Origin: a virus | IMG/VR virus record: IMGVR_UViG_3300038701_001248 | Span: 1 to 36,276 of that record | Length of the DNA stretch: 36,276 bases | Strand: one strand, 5' to 3' | In this document: positions 6,838 to 15,008 of the stretch, one piece after another | Layout: the number at the start of each line of letters is the position of its first letter | How positions within the stretch are numbered: the first letter of the stretch is position 1 | Made by a program: the position numbers and the translations under genes | The notes under the pieces: model-generated | The model's input: the letters and a program-made list of their open reading frames with translations, nothing else | Told to the model about the DNA's origin: nothing | Databases searched by the model: none

Positions 6838-8532
6838 CTAGTCAAACTGGACATTGAAGGCTCTGTCATCGTAAACAGCGTACTCATTCACTCCGCCGCT
6901 CCTAGATTTCTTTACAGCCTGTATGCCGTTATCTAGTAGTTGTTGTTTTGGGTAGTCACCTTGTTGTTTTACTTTGCCTTCCACTACAGCTTGTAGGCCT
7001 TCGTAGGTCTCTAGGTGATTTACTAGATCATCATAATTTCGCCCTGTGTTGAGTTCCTTGAAAGTCTGGAGCTGTTCATCACCACCTAGTAGCTTCTTTG
7101 CGAAACCATCCTGTATGGGCTTGTCTAGGTCTAGGATTGATGTACCTTCTCTAAGCTTTGCAGTAATTAGATTATCTCCGAATACTTGACCTCTCTGGGC
7201 ATCATCATAGAAATACACAGCCTTCCCGTAGTTGGCCACACTATCAGCCACCTCAACAGATAGTTTTGCATCTGGTCTGTTAGCATAGTGGAATAGGTCA
7301 ATAGGCTCTTCGAGCATACTGATCGCCTCTGGTAGAGTCTTCTGTAGCCCTTCTTTCCATCCATGCAGCTTTGCGACATTAGTCAGTGCTGGTCTTAGAG
7401 GGTCATCTTCTGGGATCTTGGCCATTAGAGTATCAATCTTCGCATGTAGTTCCTCGCCTTTGTAGTTCTGGGTGAGAATGTTCATGTCTGCATTGTAATC
7501 ATGGTTAGCCTTGTCAGGGTTCATCTGCTGTTGCATTGCCTTTTGCCACCTATCTTGTAGATTCTCTTCTTGGAGCTTATCGAACCTCTCTGTCCTATCT
7601 GGTCTAGTGGACCGAGTATTCAACGCGGTTTCACCCTCAAACATAGGAACGGATGTTGATCTACAGTTGCCGTGCATTGGGTGGTAATTCAGCCCTGGGA
7701 CGGCTTCTGCGACTAAATAAACCCTACCATTGAGATGCCTACAGATCTTGGAGGTATCATTATCTAAGATGGCCTCAAATCGGTATCTAAGTATGCCGTC
7801 ATCTATGTAGGACTGTAGTTCTGATTGTCCGTGAAAGTGGTTGGTCTCAGTACGTACAAGCCTTACTGCCTGGTACGCTTTTACCTTGTAGCGGTCACGT
7901 AGTGTTTTAGCTGTTTTCTGATAGCTTTGGCCTGCTGCGATGTCACCACCTAGCAGTACTGGCAACTCTAAGGCTAGACCCCCAACATTATTCCAGACCC
8001 TGGTCGAGTAGTTACCTCCAACCCAGTGGGCTTTCATGATAGTTTCTGCTGTACCTTTATCGATATTGGAAAAGGATGGGTTTATACCCTGTGAGGCAAG
8101 GTCGAATTGCATACTCTCGTATGTATCCTCGATAATGGCGTTGTAAGCCTTCCCTGAGAGCTTCTCCTCTACAGGTGCAATTCTCATTACCTCAAGCTTT
8201 ATCTGCTCTTGAAAGGCCTGTAAGCGCGTTAATCTAGCTAGATACCTTTTATCGAAGATCTTATCTGGATCTAATCCTAGTGCCTCTGCTGTTTCGTTGA
8301 TGTCACGTAGGAATTGTTTACTACCGGCATTGCCTATAGCCTTTTGTAGTGATTGAGTATCTAGGATCCCCTTCTTTGAGTAGTTTTCATATAGACTCTT
8401 GATTTGCGAGTCAATACGCCTCAGAGATTGGTTGTATGTTTCGACAATTGGGACTATGGCTCGTTGCCCCAACTCCTCACTGTAGAGAAGTCTCTGGGTG
8501 GCCCTGCCTTGCCAGTATTCCCTGTTAGTCAT
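6838..8532 (-). CDS. Minor head protein (SPP1 gp7/Mu F-like) with C-terminal ADP-ribosyltransferase-like domain
   Basis: 564 residues. The N-terminal half is helical; residues about 215-300 carry the Mu gpF/SPP1 gp7 core (AVRLVRTETNHFHGQS, then ILDNDTSKICRHLNGRVY, then HPMHGNCRST), with Cys/His residues of the usual metal-binding pattern. SPP1 gp7 binds the portal and is ejected with DNA. From about residue 408 there is a second domain: LFHYANRP (His415), YGKAVYFYDD (Tyr440), VFGDNLITAKL, and near the end GGVNEYAVYDD (Glu550). This order of His, Tyr and NEY-type Glu resembles the H-Y-E ADP-ribosyltransferase fold seen fused to phage head proteins. The head domain is secure; the enzyme call is an inference from motif order. 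ATG 8532 is preceded by CAATC. Confidence 0.82.
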   Translation of the reverse strand: MTNREYWQGRATQRLLYSEELGQRAIVPIVETYNQSLRRIDSQIKSLYENYSKKGILDTQSLQKAIGNAGSKQFLRDINETAEALGLDPDKIFDKRYLARLTRLQAFQEQIKLEVMRIAPVEEKLSGKAYNAIIEDTYESMQFDLASQGINPSFSNIDKGTAETIMKAHWVGGNYSTRVWNNVGGLALELPVLLGGDIAAGQSYQKTAKTLRDRYKVKAYQAVRLVRTETNHFHGQSELQSYIDDGILRYRFEAILDNDTSKICRHLNGRVYLVAEAVPGLNYHPMHGNCRSTSVPMFEGETALNTRSTRPDRTERFDKLQEENLQDRWQKAMQQQMNPDKANHDYNADMNILTQNYKGEELHAKIDTLMAKIPEDDPLRPALTNVAKLHGWKEGLQKTLPEAISMLEEPIDLFHYANRPDAKLSVEVADSVANYGKAVYFYDDAQRGQVFGDNLITAKLREGTSILDLDKPIQDGFAKKLLGGDEQLQTFKELNTGRNYDDLVNHLETYEGLQAVVEGKVKQQGDYPKQQLLDNGIQAVKKSRSGGVNEYAVYDDRAFNVQFD

Positions 8533-8538
8533 GATTGT

Positions 8539-10224
8539 TTACAAGGCTACAATAGTATTGCTGGTTCCATTGTCAGTCGTCGTTCCATCTACCATTGCGT
8601 AGATAGAATTGTTATTAGCTCCAGAGTTCACCGTTAGGTTCCCCTTAATCTTCATGCCCATAATTACTGCCTCACTACTTGATACTGTTACACTCCCATC
8701 GACAACTACCGAACTGTATACTCCATCTTCTGACCCGCATGTCATAGAACTCTCGACCTGTACACTTGAGACAGCTGCATGCTCACCTCCAATACTTAGC
8801 GTACCGAATATTGAATTACTTACTTTCACATCTGCTTGTGCTCCAGTCAGTGTGTATGATCTAGCTTCAAAGTTTTCGATCAGAATCTTAGCTCCTGCAT
8901 ATGTGATATTACCCGTACCTCCAAGTCGGAAGTTAGTAAACTGCCCGTCGTCGAATCTAAACCCGACTCCAGTAGCTGTGCTTTTTACATTGCTGATGTT
9001 ACCTCCAAAGTCAGTATCACCTCCTGTGGACACAGTACCTGTAATCGTGATGTTGTTCGCATTCTGACCGTCTCCAGATAAGATTATAGATGCGCTAGAA
9101 CCTTCCCCAATAAAGTGGAATCCGTTGATAGATCCTACTCCGGTACTGCCGTCGGGTGAGTACACAAAAGTCTCTTTATTGCTTCCCTTCACTGTGAAGT
9201 TGTCTATGTGTAGAGATACTGAGCTTCCATTTGCATTCATTAAGCTTCTACCGCTTGATGTAGCATCATTATCGAATACTACGTCCCTAATAACCAACTT
9301 GGCTGCAGCACTGGTAAATACCCACCAATTAGCAGTCTGATTGATCTCCAAGTTCTGGATTGTATAGGTATGATCTGCTGTCATACTCCAGTTTACGGTT
9401 GCTGATTTTGTCCAGATTTCATTACCTGTTAGACCACAAAGGTGGAGACCATCAGGCAAAGTGATCGCTGCAGAATCGGTAGTATCGTCGATCATTAAGA
9501 TCCTAGTATGTCCTGCTGTAATCGCTGCTAGAACTGTAGTGTAGTCAGCACCCGTAGTACCTACTGTAGCCTGCCAATATGGATCAGCTCCGCCACCACC
9601 CGCTAGCGCTGCAATGGCCTGTGCGATCCGCTCAGGAGTCCATAACCTGGTCTCTGTAACCGTACCTGCCTCAGCTTCTGCCTGTGATACTGTTGCCGGG
9701 TTAGCATCTGCTGAATCTTCTACTGCCGCTAGTTTAGTTCTCTCATCAGCTGTCATTATCTTTTCGGTTGCTGTCTCCGCGAAGTCCCCCATATCTAGAC
9801 TGACAGTTCCTGTCTGGCCGTTTACGCTCAGTACATCAGCTGTAGTAGTGATTTGTAGCCAACTAGAGCCATCATAGATATACATATTCCCGCTATCCGC
9901 AGTCACTGCAATATCGCCCTCTTGTACAGTCAAGGCATCCCTTGCCACATTATCTGCGACTGAATGTACCTCACCAAGTGCTAGGGGTGGTATTTGTGCT
10001 GATGGTACTAGACCGTTTGCATCAAGACTAGCAACACCATTTGCAGCCCCTCTCTGGGATAGTGGTATCTGGGTATCGTTAGTTAGGTCTGATAGGCCTA
10101 TTTGAGCTTTCGTTACTGAGTGTGGGTTTGTTTCATCAATGACGTGTGCGTTTACTACTGCATTATCTCCGCCAACTGTTACTGTTACCTCATTTTCATT
10201 TGTTACTTCTACTGTGGTAGCCAT
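8539..10224 (-). CDS. Tail fibre / receptor-binding protein
   Basis: 561 residues. Residues 1-90 have the fibre-type linker ETNPHSVTKAQIGLSDLTN...GVASLDANGLVPSAQIPP found in many side fibres. Then NMYIYDGSSWLQI and NGQTGTVSLDMGDFAE repeats, a Gly run (ALAGGGGADPYW, about residue 205), and a long Asn/Gly/Ser/Val-rich region with regular short strands, consistent with a parallel beta-helix that could bind or degrade surface polysaccharide. No catalytic residues identified. It starts one base after the upstream stop. Its place between portal and minor head genes is unusual; tail fibres normally follow the tape measure. Confidence 0.85.
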   Translation of the reverse strand: MATTVEVTNENEVTVTVGGDNAVVNAHVIDETNPHSVTKAQIGLSDLTNDTQIPLSQRGAANGVASLDANGLVPSAQIPPLALGEVHSVADNVARDALTVQEGDIAVTADSGNMYIYDGSSWLQITTTADVLSVNGQTGTVSLDMGDFAETATEKIMTADERTKLAAVEDSADANPATVSQAEAEAGTVTETRLWTPERIAQAIAALAGGGGADPYWQATVGTTGADYTTVLAAITAGHTRILMIDDTTDSAAITLPDGLHLCGLTGNEIWTKSATVNWSMTADHTYTIQNLEINQTANWWVFTSAAAKLVIRDVVFDNDATSSGRSLMNANGSSVSLHIDNFTVKGSNKETFVYSPDGSTGVGSINGFHFIGEGSSASIILSGDGQNANNITITGTVSTGGDTDFGGNISNVKSTATGVGFRFDDGQFTNFRLGGTGNITYAGAKILIENFEARSYTLTGAQADVKVSNSIFGTLSIGGEHAAVSSVQVESSMTCGSEDGVYSSVVVDGSVTVSSSEAVIMGMKIKGNLTVNSGANNNSIYAMVDGTTTDNGTSNTIVAL

Positions 10225-10225
10225 C

Positions 10226-10579
10226 TTATGCTGATATGTAATCTTTAGTAAATTCTTTCTCTAGGGTGATCGTTCCTGACAGAATCTTGTCTACCTCCAT
10301 AGGGTCAGTACTTGTCTTCACCAACTCAATGTCATACCCTGCGGTCTTGAAATTGAAGCCCGCTGTTAGGTGTGCTGGGATATTGAGTACCAGTTGTGTA
10401 CTAGTTTTTGTCAGGCCTCCGCTAACCCCTGAATCCCAAATAGGTGTAGTTGAATTCGCTTTCTTCCTAATCTGCATTCGTACAGATGAGTAATCGGCTA
10501 GGGTAACTCCGCTGATGGTAAGGATCTTCTTGAAAGTAGAACCTTGGTACATTGTCATGTCATGTGCTCCTGGTGTCAT
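10226..10579 (-). CDS. Small fibre- or baseplate-associated protein (Ig-like/BppU-N-like)
   Basis: 117 residues; ATG 10579 overlaps the portal stop (TAATG). A later Met (MTMYQGSTFKKIL) is also possible. Pattern MYQGSTFKKILTISG...YSSVRMQIRKKAN...TQLVLNIPAHLT...YDIELVKTSTD is the small beta-sandwich found upstream of many fibre genes, where it is thought to attach fibres to the virion. Directly precedes the fibre gene, so it is likely its partner. Ends DYISA, the shared C-terminus. Confidence 0.6.
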   Translation of the reverse strand: MTPGAHDMTMYQGSTFKKILTISGVTLADYSSVRMQIRKKANSTTPIWDSGVSGGLTKTSTQLVLNIPAHLTAGFNFKTAGYDIELVKTSTDPMEVDKILSGTITLEKEFTKDYISA

Positions 10580-11931
10580 TATTCGTCGTCATTAACATCT
10601 GAATTATCCTCATCGTTGACGGGATCCCTCCCGAACTCTTCAATCATCTTCTCAACTGCTTCTGCTCGCTCTTCTGCCTTTTTCTTCATAACCTCCTGTA
10701 CATCTTGGATGAATGATACTTGTCCCAACAGTGTTTCTTGGTCAACAAAGTCTGATAGGTTCAATAGCATCTGTGATGTCTCGAAGTCGTTTTGAGGTAG
10801 GTTGCGCTTAAATACAGCATCGACCTTGTGTGGTTCGACAATCTTCACGCCTTTGTTTAGCTTATTCAGGTATGTACTGTATAGAACTATTCTTTCTTTT
10901 AGCCCCTTCTCTAGGTATCTCTCTTTGTTCTTTACTGACTGCTCAAAGGCAATTAACTTATACCTAATAGCCACTCCAGAGGAGTTACCAACGAAATTCT
11001 CGTCAGATAGATTCGGTGTCATTGAGATCTTATGAATATCTGATTCAATATTCTGCCTTAATACATCTACGTCAGTCTCGTTTAATGCCTTAACTAGGTA
11101 TTCAGCTCCAGTACCCTCATTCTTATTACCTACGGACATAACCCTATTCTCTTTCAGCTGTTTAAGCATAGTCGGGGTCACTTTTATTCCATACAAGATT
11201 AACAGTGCTTCGACTAATTGCTCTTTATCGTTTACACGATCTGATTGTAGGGTATTGTAGGCATCGATCAACGATATGACCTTAGCAAAGTCACCCTTGT
11301 CTCTGGAATTGTTCTTATGTTCGATGATAGGTACACCACCAAAACTATGCTGGTCGACCTGGACTATCTTAAGCTCCTCGTCGTATTGGGCAATCTCATC
11401 CATCGTATAGACGACTACGCCCTCATAGGCTTCCTTCCCTTTCGTTACATTAGCCCTAGTGTAGGTAATAGCTGCAACCTTCTTATGAGCTACAGTGTCA
11501 TCGTATAGAACAATGCAATTTCTCGGGTCAATGAAGGCTGATCTAGGTTCACTCTCCTCTGTAGCGTACACATACTCAAAGGACTTACCCATAATTGAAG
11601 TGTTGATAGCTAGTTCATGATCTAGATCGCGAATAGTCTGTTTCTTGTAAGCTTCTAGGATTGGGTCTATGTCGACACCTTTCTCTGCTTGGTATTCGAC
11701 TGGGTTGCCAAGTAGATACCCGACATTAATGTCGGTAATATAGCTAGCGTGGTTCACTACTACACGGTTATTCTTGAGTGCATCAGCCTTTGCTCTCTTC
11801 ATAATCTCATGATCACCTTCGTAGTAATCATCGAGTTTCTGGTAGGTTTCTTTGAGTGTGTTCTCGTTGTATTTGATAGCCTTCTTTATCTCTTCCGAAG
11901 TTATCACCGAGTCTTTTGGAATTGTGTACAT
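10579..11931 (-). CDS. Portal protein (SPP1 gp6 family)
   Basis: 450 residues. Recognisable SPP1-type portal: N-terminal helices with YYEGDHEIMKRAKAD (about 38-52), the conserved VVNHASYITDINVGYLLGNPVEY (about 58-80), FIDPRNCIVLYDD, GGVPIIEHKNN, and a long helical stem with SGVAIRYKLIAFEQSVKNKE. The C-terminus is very acidic (DPVNDEDNSDVNDDE). Forms the dodecameric DNA-entry ring at one capsid vertex; SPP1-type portals go with headful packaging. The gap to TerL (11932-11968) holds an inverted repeat, GTAAA...TTTAC, 21 bp long. Confidence 0.93.
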   Translation of the reverse strand: MYTIPKDSVITSEEIKKAIKYNENTLKETYQKLDDYYEGDHEIMKRAKADALKNNRVVVNHASYITDINVGYLLGNPVEYQAEKGVDIDPILEAYKKQTIRDLDHELAINTSIMGKSFEYVYATEESEPRSAFIDPRNCIVLYDDTVAHKKVAAITYTRANVTKGKEAYEGVVVYTMDEIAQYDEELKIVQVDQHSFGGVPIIEHKNNSRDKGDFAKVISLIDAYNTLQSDRVNDKEQLVEALLILYGIKVTPTMLKQLKENRVMSVGNKNEGTGAEYLVKALNETDVDVLRQNIESDIHKISMTPNLSDENFVGNSSGVAIRYKLIAFEQSVKNKERYLEKGLKERIVLYSTYLNKLNKGVKIVEPHKVDAVFKRNLPQNDFETSQMLLNLSDFVDQETLLGQVSFIQDVQEVMKKKAEERAEAVEKMIEEFGRDPVNDEDNSDVNDDE

Positions 11932-11939
11932 ATCTGAGA

Positions 11940-11960
11940 GTAAACTTCAATATTATTTAC
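11940..11960. promoter_or_regulatory. Inverted repeat before portal gene (possible divergent operator)
   Basis: GTAAAC and ATTTAC half-sites separated by 9 bases, in the 37-base gap between TerL and portal. The half-sites match those of the 16-bp repeat family elsewhere but with 5 extra bases between them, about half a helical turn. No good promoter is seen with it. May be unrelated. Confidence 0.3.
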
Positions 11961-11968
11961 CTTACACA

Positions 11969-13525
11969 TTACCTCAATAGGCCTGCGTTGTACACCTCGG
12001 GTTCTGCTGGGACTGCTGATCTAGTCTCTATGGCTATGAAATCAGCGAATAGTGAGTCATCATTCTTACCCTCTGCATGCTCTACTTTCTTATTCTCTTT
12101 TACGATGAGGGTGCGCATCTCTGACTTACTAACACTTGAATTGATCTCTAGAAGGTCCTCATTGAATAGCTTTCTGAAGTTGTCCATCATTACTGGTCTT
12201 GTCTTGGTGTTTGTAGAGAATCCCAGAGTTTGAGTTGGCTGCTCGGTTTTCTTGTCGATCTTTACAGTCTTAAATACCCTGTCGTACACCTTGTTGGCTC
12301 TGAGAACCGTAGTTAGTAGGTTATTCTCGATAGATAGTAGTGCCCTATTGTACATAGTAGCCACGTCAGCAGAGTAATCTCCTAAGTCGTATGGGTCCAT
12401 ATAGCCATGGAACTGAGCAACTTGCCTATATCTCTCGAGTGTCGGGGATACATCCCATACATTCACAGAGGCAGCATCTAGTCCTACTCCATTGCTTGGG
12501 TCTACACCAACTACGTAAGTATGTCCTATTTGAGGTTCTACCCAGATTCCTAGCCCATTATCAGCAACCCTTGCAAATGGGATTGCATTGATATTCTCGA
12601 CCTTCTCCTGATCAAAGTATGTCTTACCAGAGGCTTGGAATGCTTCCATGAGGCTAGCTGGGTACTCCTGTTTGAATAGCTGTAGTGGCGTAAGCCCTGA
12701 TTTTGTTTTCTCACTCTTTCCTAACTCTCTTAGTTTCCATCTTCTCCAAGCTAGTTTGCGATCACTAAGCCCATACTTTTCCTTAAGCTCAATCTCATCG
12801 TCTGTATAGTCATCTATCCCGTCTGTCTCTAACTCGTACTCGTTATCGGCAAACCAAGGATAGAAAAATACTCGATCTTTGAATTCCGCCGGTATACCAT
12901 CTTCTTTACCTTCTGACTCTATCGCGCTCTCTACTTCGTCATAGAACTCGTTGAATCCATTCCCTGTGGTTTCCTCTGTGATTGACCCTGTCTTACCTAC
13001 TGCCTGCTTAGAACCAGCATTCAATTCCGTACGGTTCTTGATGTAAGCAGCTTCTGAGATATGTAGTACGGTAACAGTGCCCGAACGTAACTTCAGTGCT
13101 ACATAGATCTTGGAATCCAGCTTCCTCCCTGTGAAATCTTCTATGAATTGGAGTTCGTTCTTGTTGTCGTACTTGGTCTTTGGCTTTAACTCTTCTGGAA
13201 GGTTATCGAACGCGCGCTTTACTATCTCGAAGATGCCTACAACTGCCGATCTCTCATGAGCGATGATTGCACAACTAGCTCCTGGCTCCCAGAGAGCATC
13301 ATCTAGGAGGTCAATACAATGTAGAGTGGTAAACCCCTTCTGACGAGGTTTGATAATCTTGTTGTAGCGATGGCTCTTTCTCCACGCTAAATATCGCCTC
13401 TGAGCCTCATTGAATTTGAATGTGACAAGTTCCCCGTCCTTATTCTTTATCTTGTACAGGTGCTGCATTCTCCAGTTTTTGTCCTGGAGTCTCTCCTGTA
13501 TTATCTTCGAATTCTGAATAGTCAT
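11969..13525 (-). CDS. terL: Terminase large subunit
   Basis: 518 residues, packaging ATPase and nuclease. N-terminal adenine-binding-type region (FKFNEAQRRYLAWRK), Walker A-like RQKGFTT at 61-67, Walker B-like VLHISEAAY around 153-161 with Glu158 as the likely catalytic base, and coupling region SITEETTGNGFNEF about 181-194. The RNase H-like nuclease has Asp342 in VVGVDPSNG, Glu400 in LLSIENN and the Asp pair in GKNDDSLFADF near 489-495. The deviating His-Ile-Ser-Glu in place of Asp-Glu is common in this terminase group. ATG 13525 lies 86 bases inside terS in another frame; the N-terminal segment before WRMQHLYKI is normal for the family, so the long overlap looks real. Confidence 0.95.
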   Translation of the reverse strand: MTIQNSKIIQERLQDKNWRMQHLYKIKNKDGELVTFKFNEAQRRYLAWRKSHRYNKIIKPRQKGFTTLHCIDLLDDALWEPGASCAIIAHERSAVVGIFEIVKRAFDNLPEELKPKTKYDNKNELQFIEDFTGRKLDSKIYVALKLRSGTVTVLHISEAAYIKNRTELNAGSKQAVGKTGSITEETTGNGFNEFYDEVESAIESEGKEDGIPAEFKDRVFFYPWFADNEYELETDGIDDYTDDEIELKEKYGLSDRKLAWRRWKLRELGKSEKTKSGLTPLQLFKQEYPASLMEAFQASGKTYFDQEKVENINAIPFARVADNGLGIWVEPQIGHTYVVGVDPSNGVGLDAASVNVWDVSPTLERYRQVAQFHGYMDPYDLGDYSADVATMYNRALLSIENNLLTTVLRANKVYDRVFKTVKIDKKTEQPTQTLGFSTNTKTRPVMMDNFRKLFNEDLLEINSSVSKSEMRTLIVKENKKVEHAEGKNDDSLFADFIAIETRSAVPAEPEVYNAGLLR

Positions 13526-13997
13526 AATCGTTCTCTAGGTTTAGTAGTAAGCCTGCCAGGTCGGTCGTATCTTGTACCGCCACACCTTGCACTGCTCGAC
13601 CAAACGTTCGGTCTAATAGAGAATCAATTGCCTTGTTATCAGGTTTTTCTGTGGTGATGTAGTAGTAGTCGTTATCGCCTGTACCATTCTCTCCTGCCTC
13701 GATGTTATCTAACGCATCTTTAATCTCATCTGGGTCTGTTACCCTTATATGTTGTCTCTTCTTCTTACCATTCACCTCTACTTCATCAATCCGATATAGG
13801 AACGTAATTCCTCTAGCTAGAGAGTACTGAGCATTGAACAGCTCATCTGCATGTAGTGAAACTCGCCTCCTAAACTCCTTCAGACTGGCTCTACGTAGCT
13901 TAGTGGACTCATTAGTCCCCCCAGCCTTTCTGCCAGCTCCTGGACGTGCTCCACCTTGTTTTTTGGGTTGGTTTTTCAGCTTTTCAACTTTACTCAT
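13440..13997 (-). CDS. terS: Terminase small subunit
   Basis: 185 residues. N-terminus NQPKKQGGARPGAGRKAGG is the basic GARPGAGRK motif typical of small terminase/DUF5681-like proteins, followed by a helical segment (LRRASLKEFRRRVSLHADEL) and DRTFGRAVQGV, which precedes many TerS C-termini. Recognises the packaging site and feeds DNA to TerL. Directly upstream of terL and overlapping it by 86 bases. ATG 13997 is preceded by GAATC. The upstream gap (13998-14032) contains a small palindrome GTAATTATTTAC at 14016-14027. Confidence 0.88.
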   Translation of the reverse strand: MSKVEKLKNQPKKQGGARPGAGRKAGGTNESTKLRRASLKEFRRRVSLHADELFNAQYSLARGITFLYRIDEVEVNGKKKRQHIRVTDPDEIKDALDNIEAGENGTGDNDYYYITTEKPDNKAIDSLLDRTFGRAVQGVAVQDTTDLAGLLLNLENDYDYSEFEDNTGETPGQKLENAAPVQDKE

Positions 13998-14032
13998 GAT
14001 TCTATTCTACACTATGTAATTATTTACCCATT

Positions 14033-14341
14033 TCATCTCTTCCCTGCCATGAAATCTTTATATGGCTTAGTAGGTTTCTGTAGTCTATACCACTCTTCTC
14101 CATCATCATACTGCATGAAGTGTGACCCGAACTCTATTGAGTCGTCACCTTCCCACCCTCCGGTTATTAGATCAATGTTTCCCGGGAATGGTATCCACTC
14201 ATCAAGCTCTACCATTGCATCCCGGTAGAATTGGGTAAATATAGCTGCGGCCTCCTCTTCACTCACTGCATGCTCCCCAGATAGCCATAGAGTGCTCAGG
14301 TCCTCATTGCAGTAGACTATATCGATTGCTGTTATACCCAT
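14033..14341 (-). CDS. Hypothetical acidic protein
   Basis: 102 residues, not recognised. MGITAIDIVYCNEDLSTLWL..., acidic and rich in aromatic residues (WIPFPGNIDLITGGWEGDD, FMQYDDGEEWYRLQ), with a short basic end (DFMAGKR). No transmembrane or helix-turn-helix pattern. One base separates it from the upstream gene. Position just before terS suggests a packaging or late-regulation accessory role, but nothing in the sequence shows that. Confidence 0.72.
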   Translation of the reverse strand: MGITAIDIVYCNEDLSTLWLSGEHAVSEEEAAAIFTQFYRDAMVELDEWIPFPGNIDLITGGWEGDDSIEFGSHFMQYDDGEEWYRLQKPTKPYKDFMAGKR

Positions 14342-14342
14342 A

Positions 14343-14567
14343 TTATATTAGTAATAGATTGTTCACCTCGAATATTCTAACCGTAAGGTTTTTTAGATCG
14401 ATTAGATATTGATCACTCCCATCGCGGTGGTTATCTACCCACTCTATTAGTGATTCGTGATCGAGGAACCACATACTTTGATACTCCCTTTCTATGAATT
14501 CTATGTGGTCAGGTGCTTTGATCTGGTTCTTCATACTATCTATTATTAACACATTCAAATATCGCAT
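14343..14567 (-). CDS. Hypothetical small protein
   Basis: 74 residues (MRYLNVLIIDSMKNQIKAPD... to VNNLLLI). Start ATG 14567 lies inside the preceding small gene (overlap 32 bases). Mixed alpha/beta with several Trp and His (YQSMWFLDHESLIEWVDNHRDG). No family recognised. It belongs to a string of closely spaced small genes before terS. Confidence 0.62.
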   Translation of the reverse strand: MRYLNVLIIDSMKNQIKAPDHIEFIEREYQSMWFLDHESLIEWVDNHRDGSDQYLIDLKNLTVRIFEVNNLLLI

Positions 14568-14712
14568 TGAAGGTTCTTCTTACCCATCTTCTAGCTACTC
14601 CGCGATTGTTAATTATCAGTGAGTCTTTGAATTTCCTTTCAACATAACCTGAATGGATCTTGCCTTGATAGAAATACCAAACCTTATCACCTATTTTATA
14701 GTCGTAATTCAT
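14536..14712 (-). CDS. Small basic protein (58 aa)
   Basis: 58-residue ORF, MNYDYKIGDKVWYFYQGKIH...NAIFECVNNR, TAG at 14536. The opening YKIGDKVWYF..GKIHSGYV resembles small SH3-like barrel proteins of phages that read 'GDKVWVFYNGKI'. Strong support for expression comes from its leader: TTAATTGAA sits 5 bases before ATG 14712, and the 14 bases upstream are nearly the same as those before the membrane gene at 22586. Overlaps the next gene. Confidence 0.7.
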   Translation of the reverse strand: MNYDYKIGDKVWYFYQGKIHSGYVERKFKDSLIINNRGVARRWVRRTFNAIFECVNNR

Positions 14713-14738
14713 TTAAGTTCAATTAATAAATATCTGGG

Positions 14739-14990
14739 TTATTTATCCTTCCTCTTGTATCTTCGCTTGCTTTTTGATTTAGTTTCCTTCTGTTTAGGTT
14801 CTGCTTTTAGTGGTGGTGTTAGGTCTACTGGTTTTGCTTCCTCGAATATTTCTGCTACTCCCGCATCTATCAGCTCTTGGCCTCGCTTATCGCTTACGTT
14901 GCGAATAGTCAGTGGTTCATATCGAACCGGAAGTGGGGAATCCTTTGAGTCCACAACATCTGTGTATCTCTTGATTATCTTTACCTGCAT
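14739..14990 (-). CDS. Hypothetical protein with basic tail
   Basis: 83 residues: MQVKIIKRYTDVVDS...TIRNVSDKRGQELIDAGVAEI, then a Pro/Lys-rich tail (KQKETKSKSKRRYKRKDK). The core resembles a short phage family found near capsid genes, in which a strand-rich start is followed by RAKELIEAGVA; its function is not known. The tail could bind DNA or RNA. First gene downstream of the operator/promoter candidate at 15038-15066, so it may head the late transcription unit. Confidence 0.68.
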   Translation of the reverse strand: MQVKIIKRYTDVVDSKDSPLPVRYEPLTIRNVSDKRGQELIDAGVAEIFEEAKPVDLTPPLKAEPKQKETKSKSKRRYKRKDK

Positions 14991-15008
14991 TGGTTTATCG
15001 GTAATAAA

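Noticed and set aside
7167-7379. Minus-strand 70-codon ORF inside the minor head gene
   Set aside because: Fully contained in another frame of a well-supported gene.
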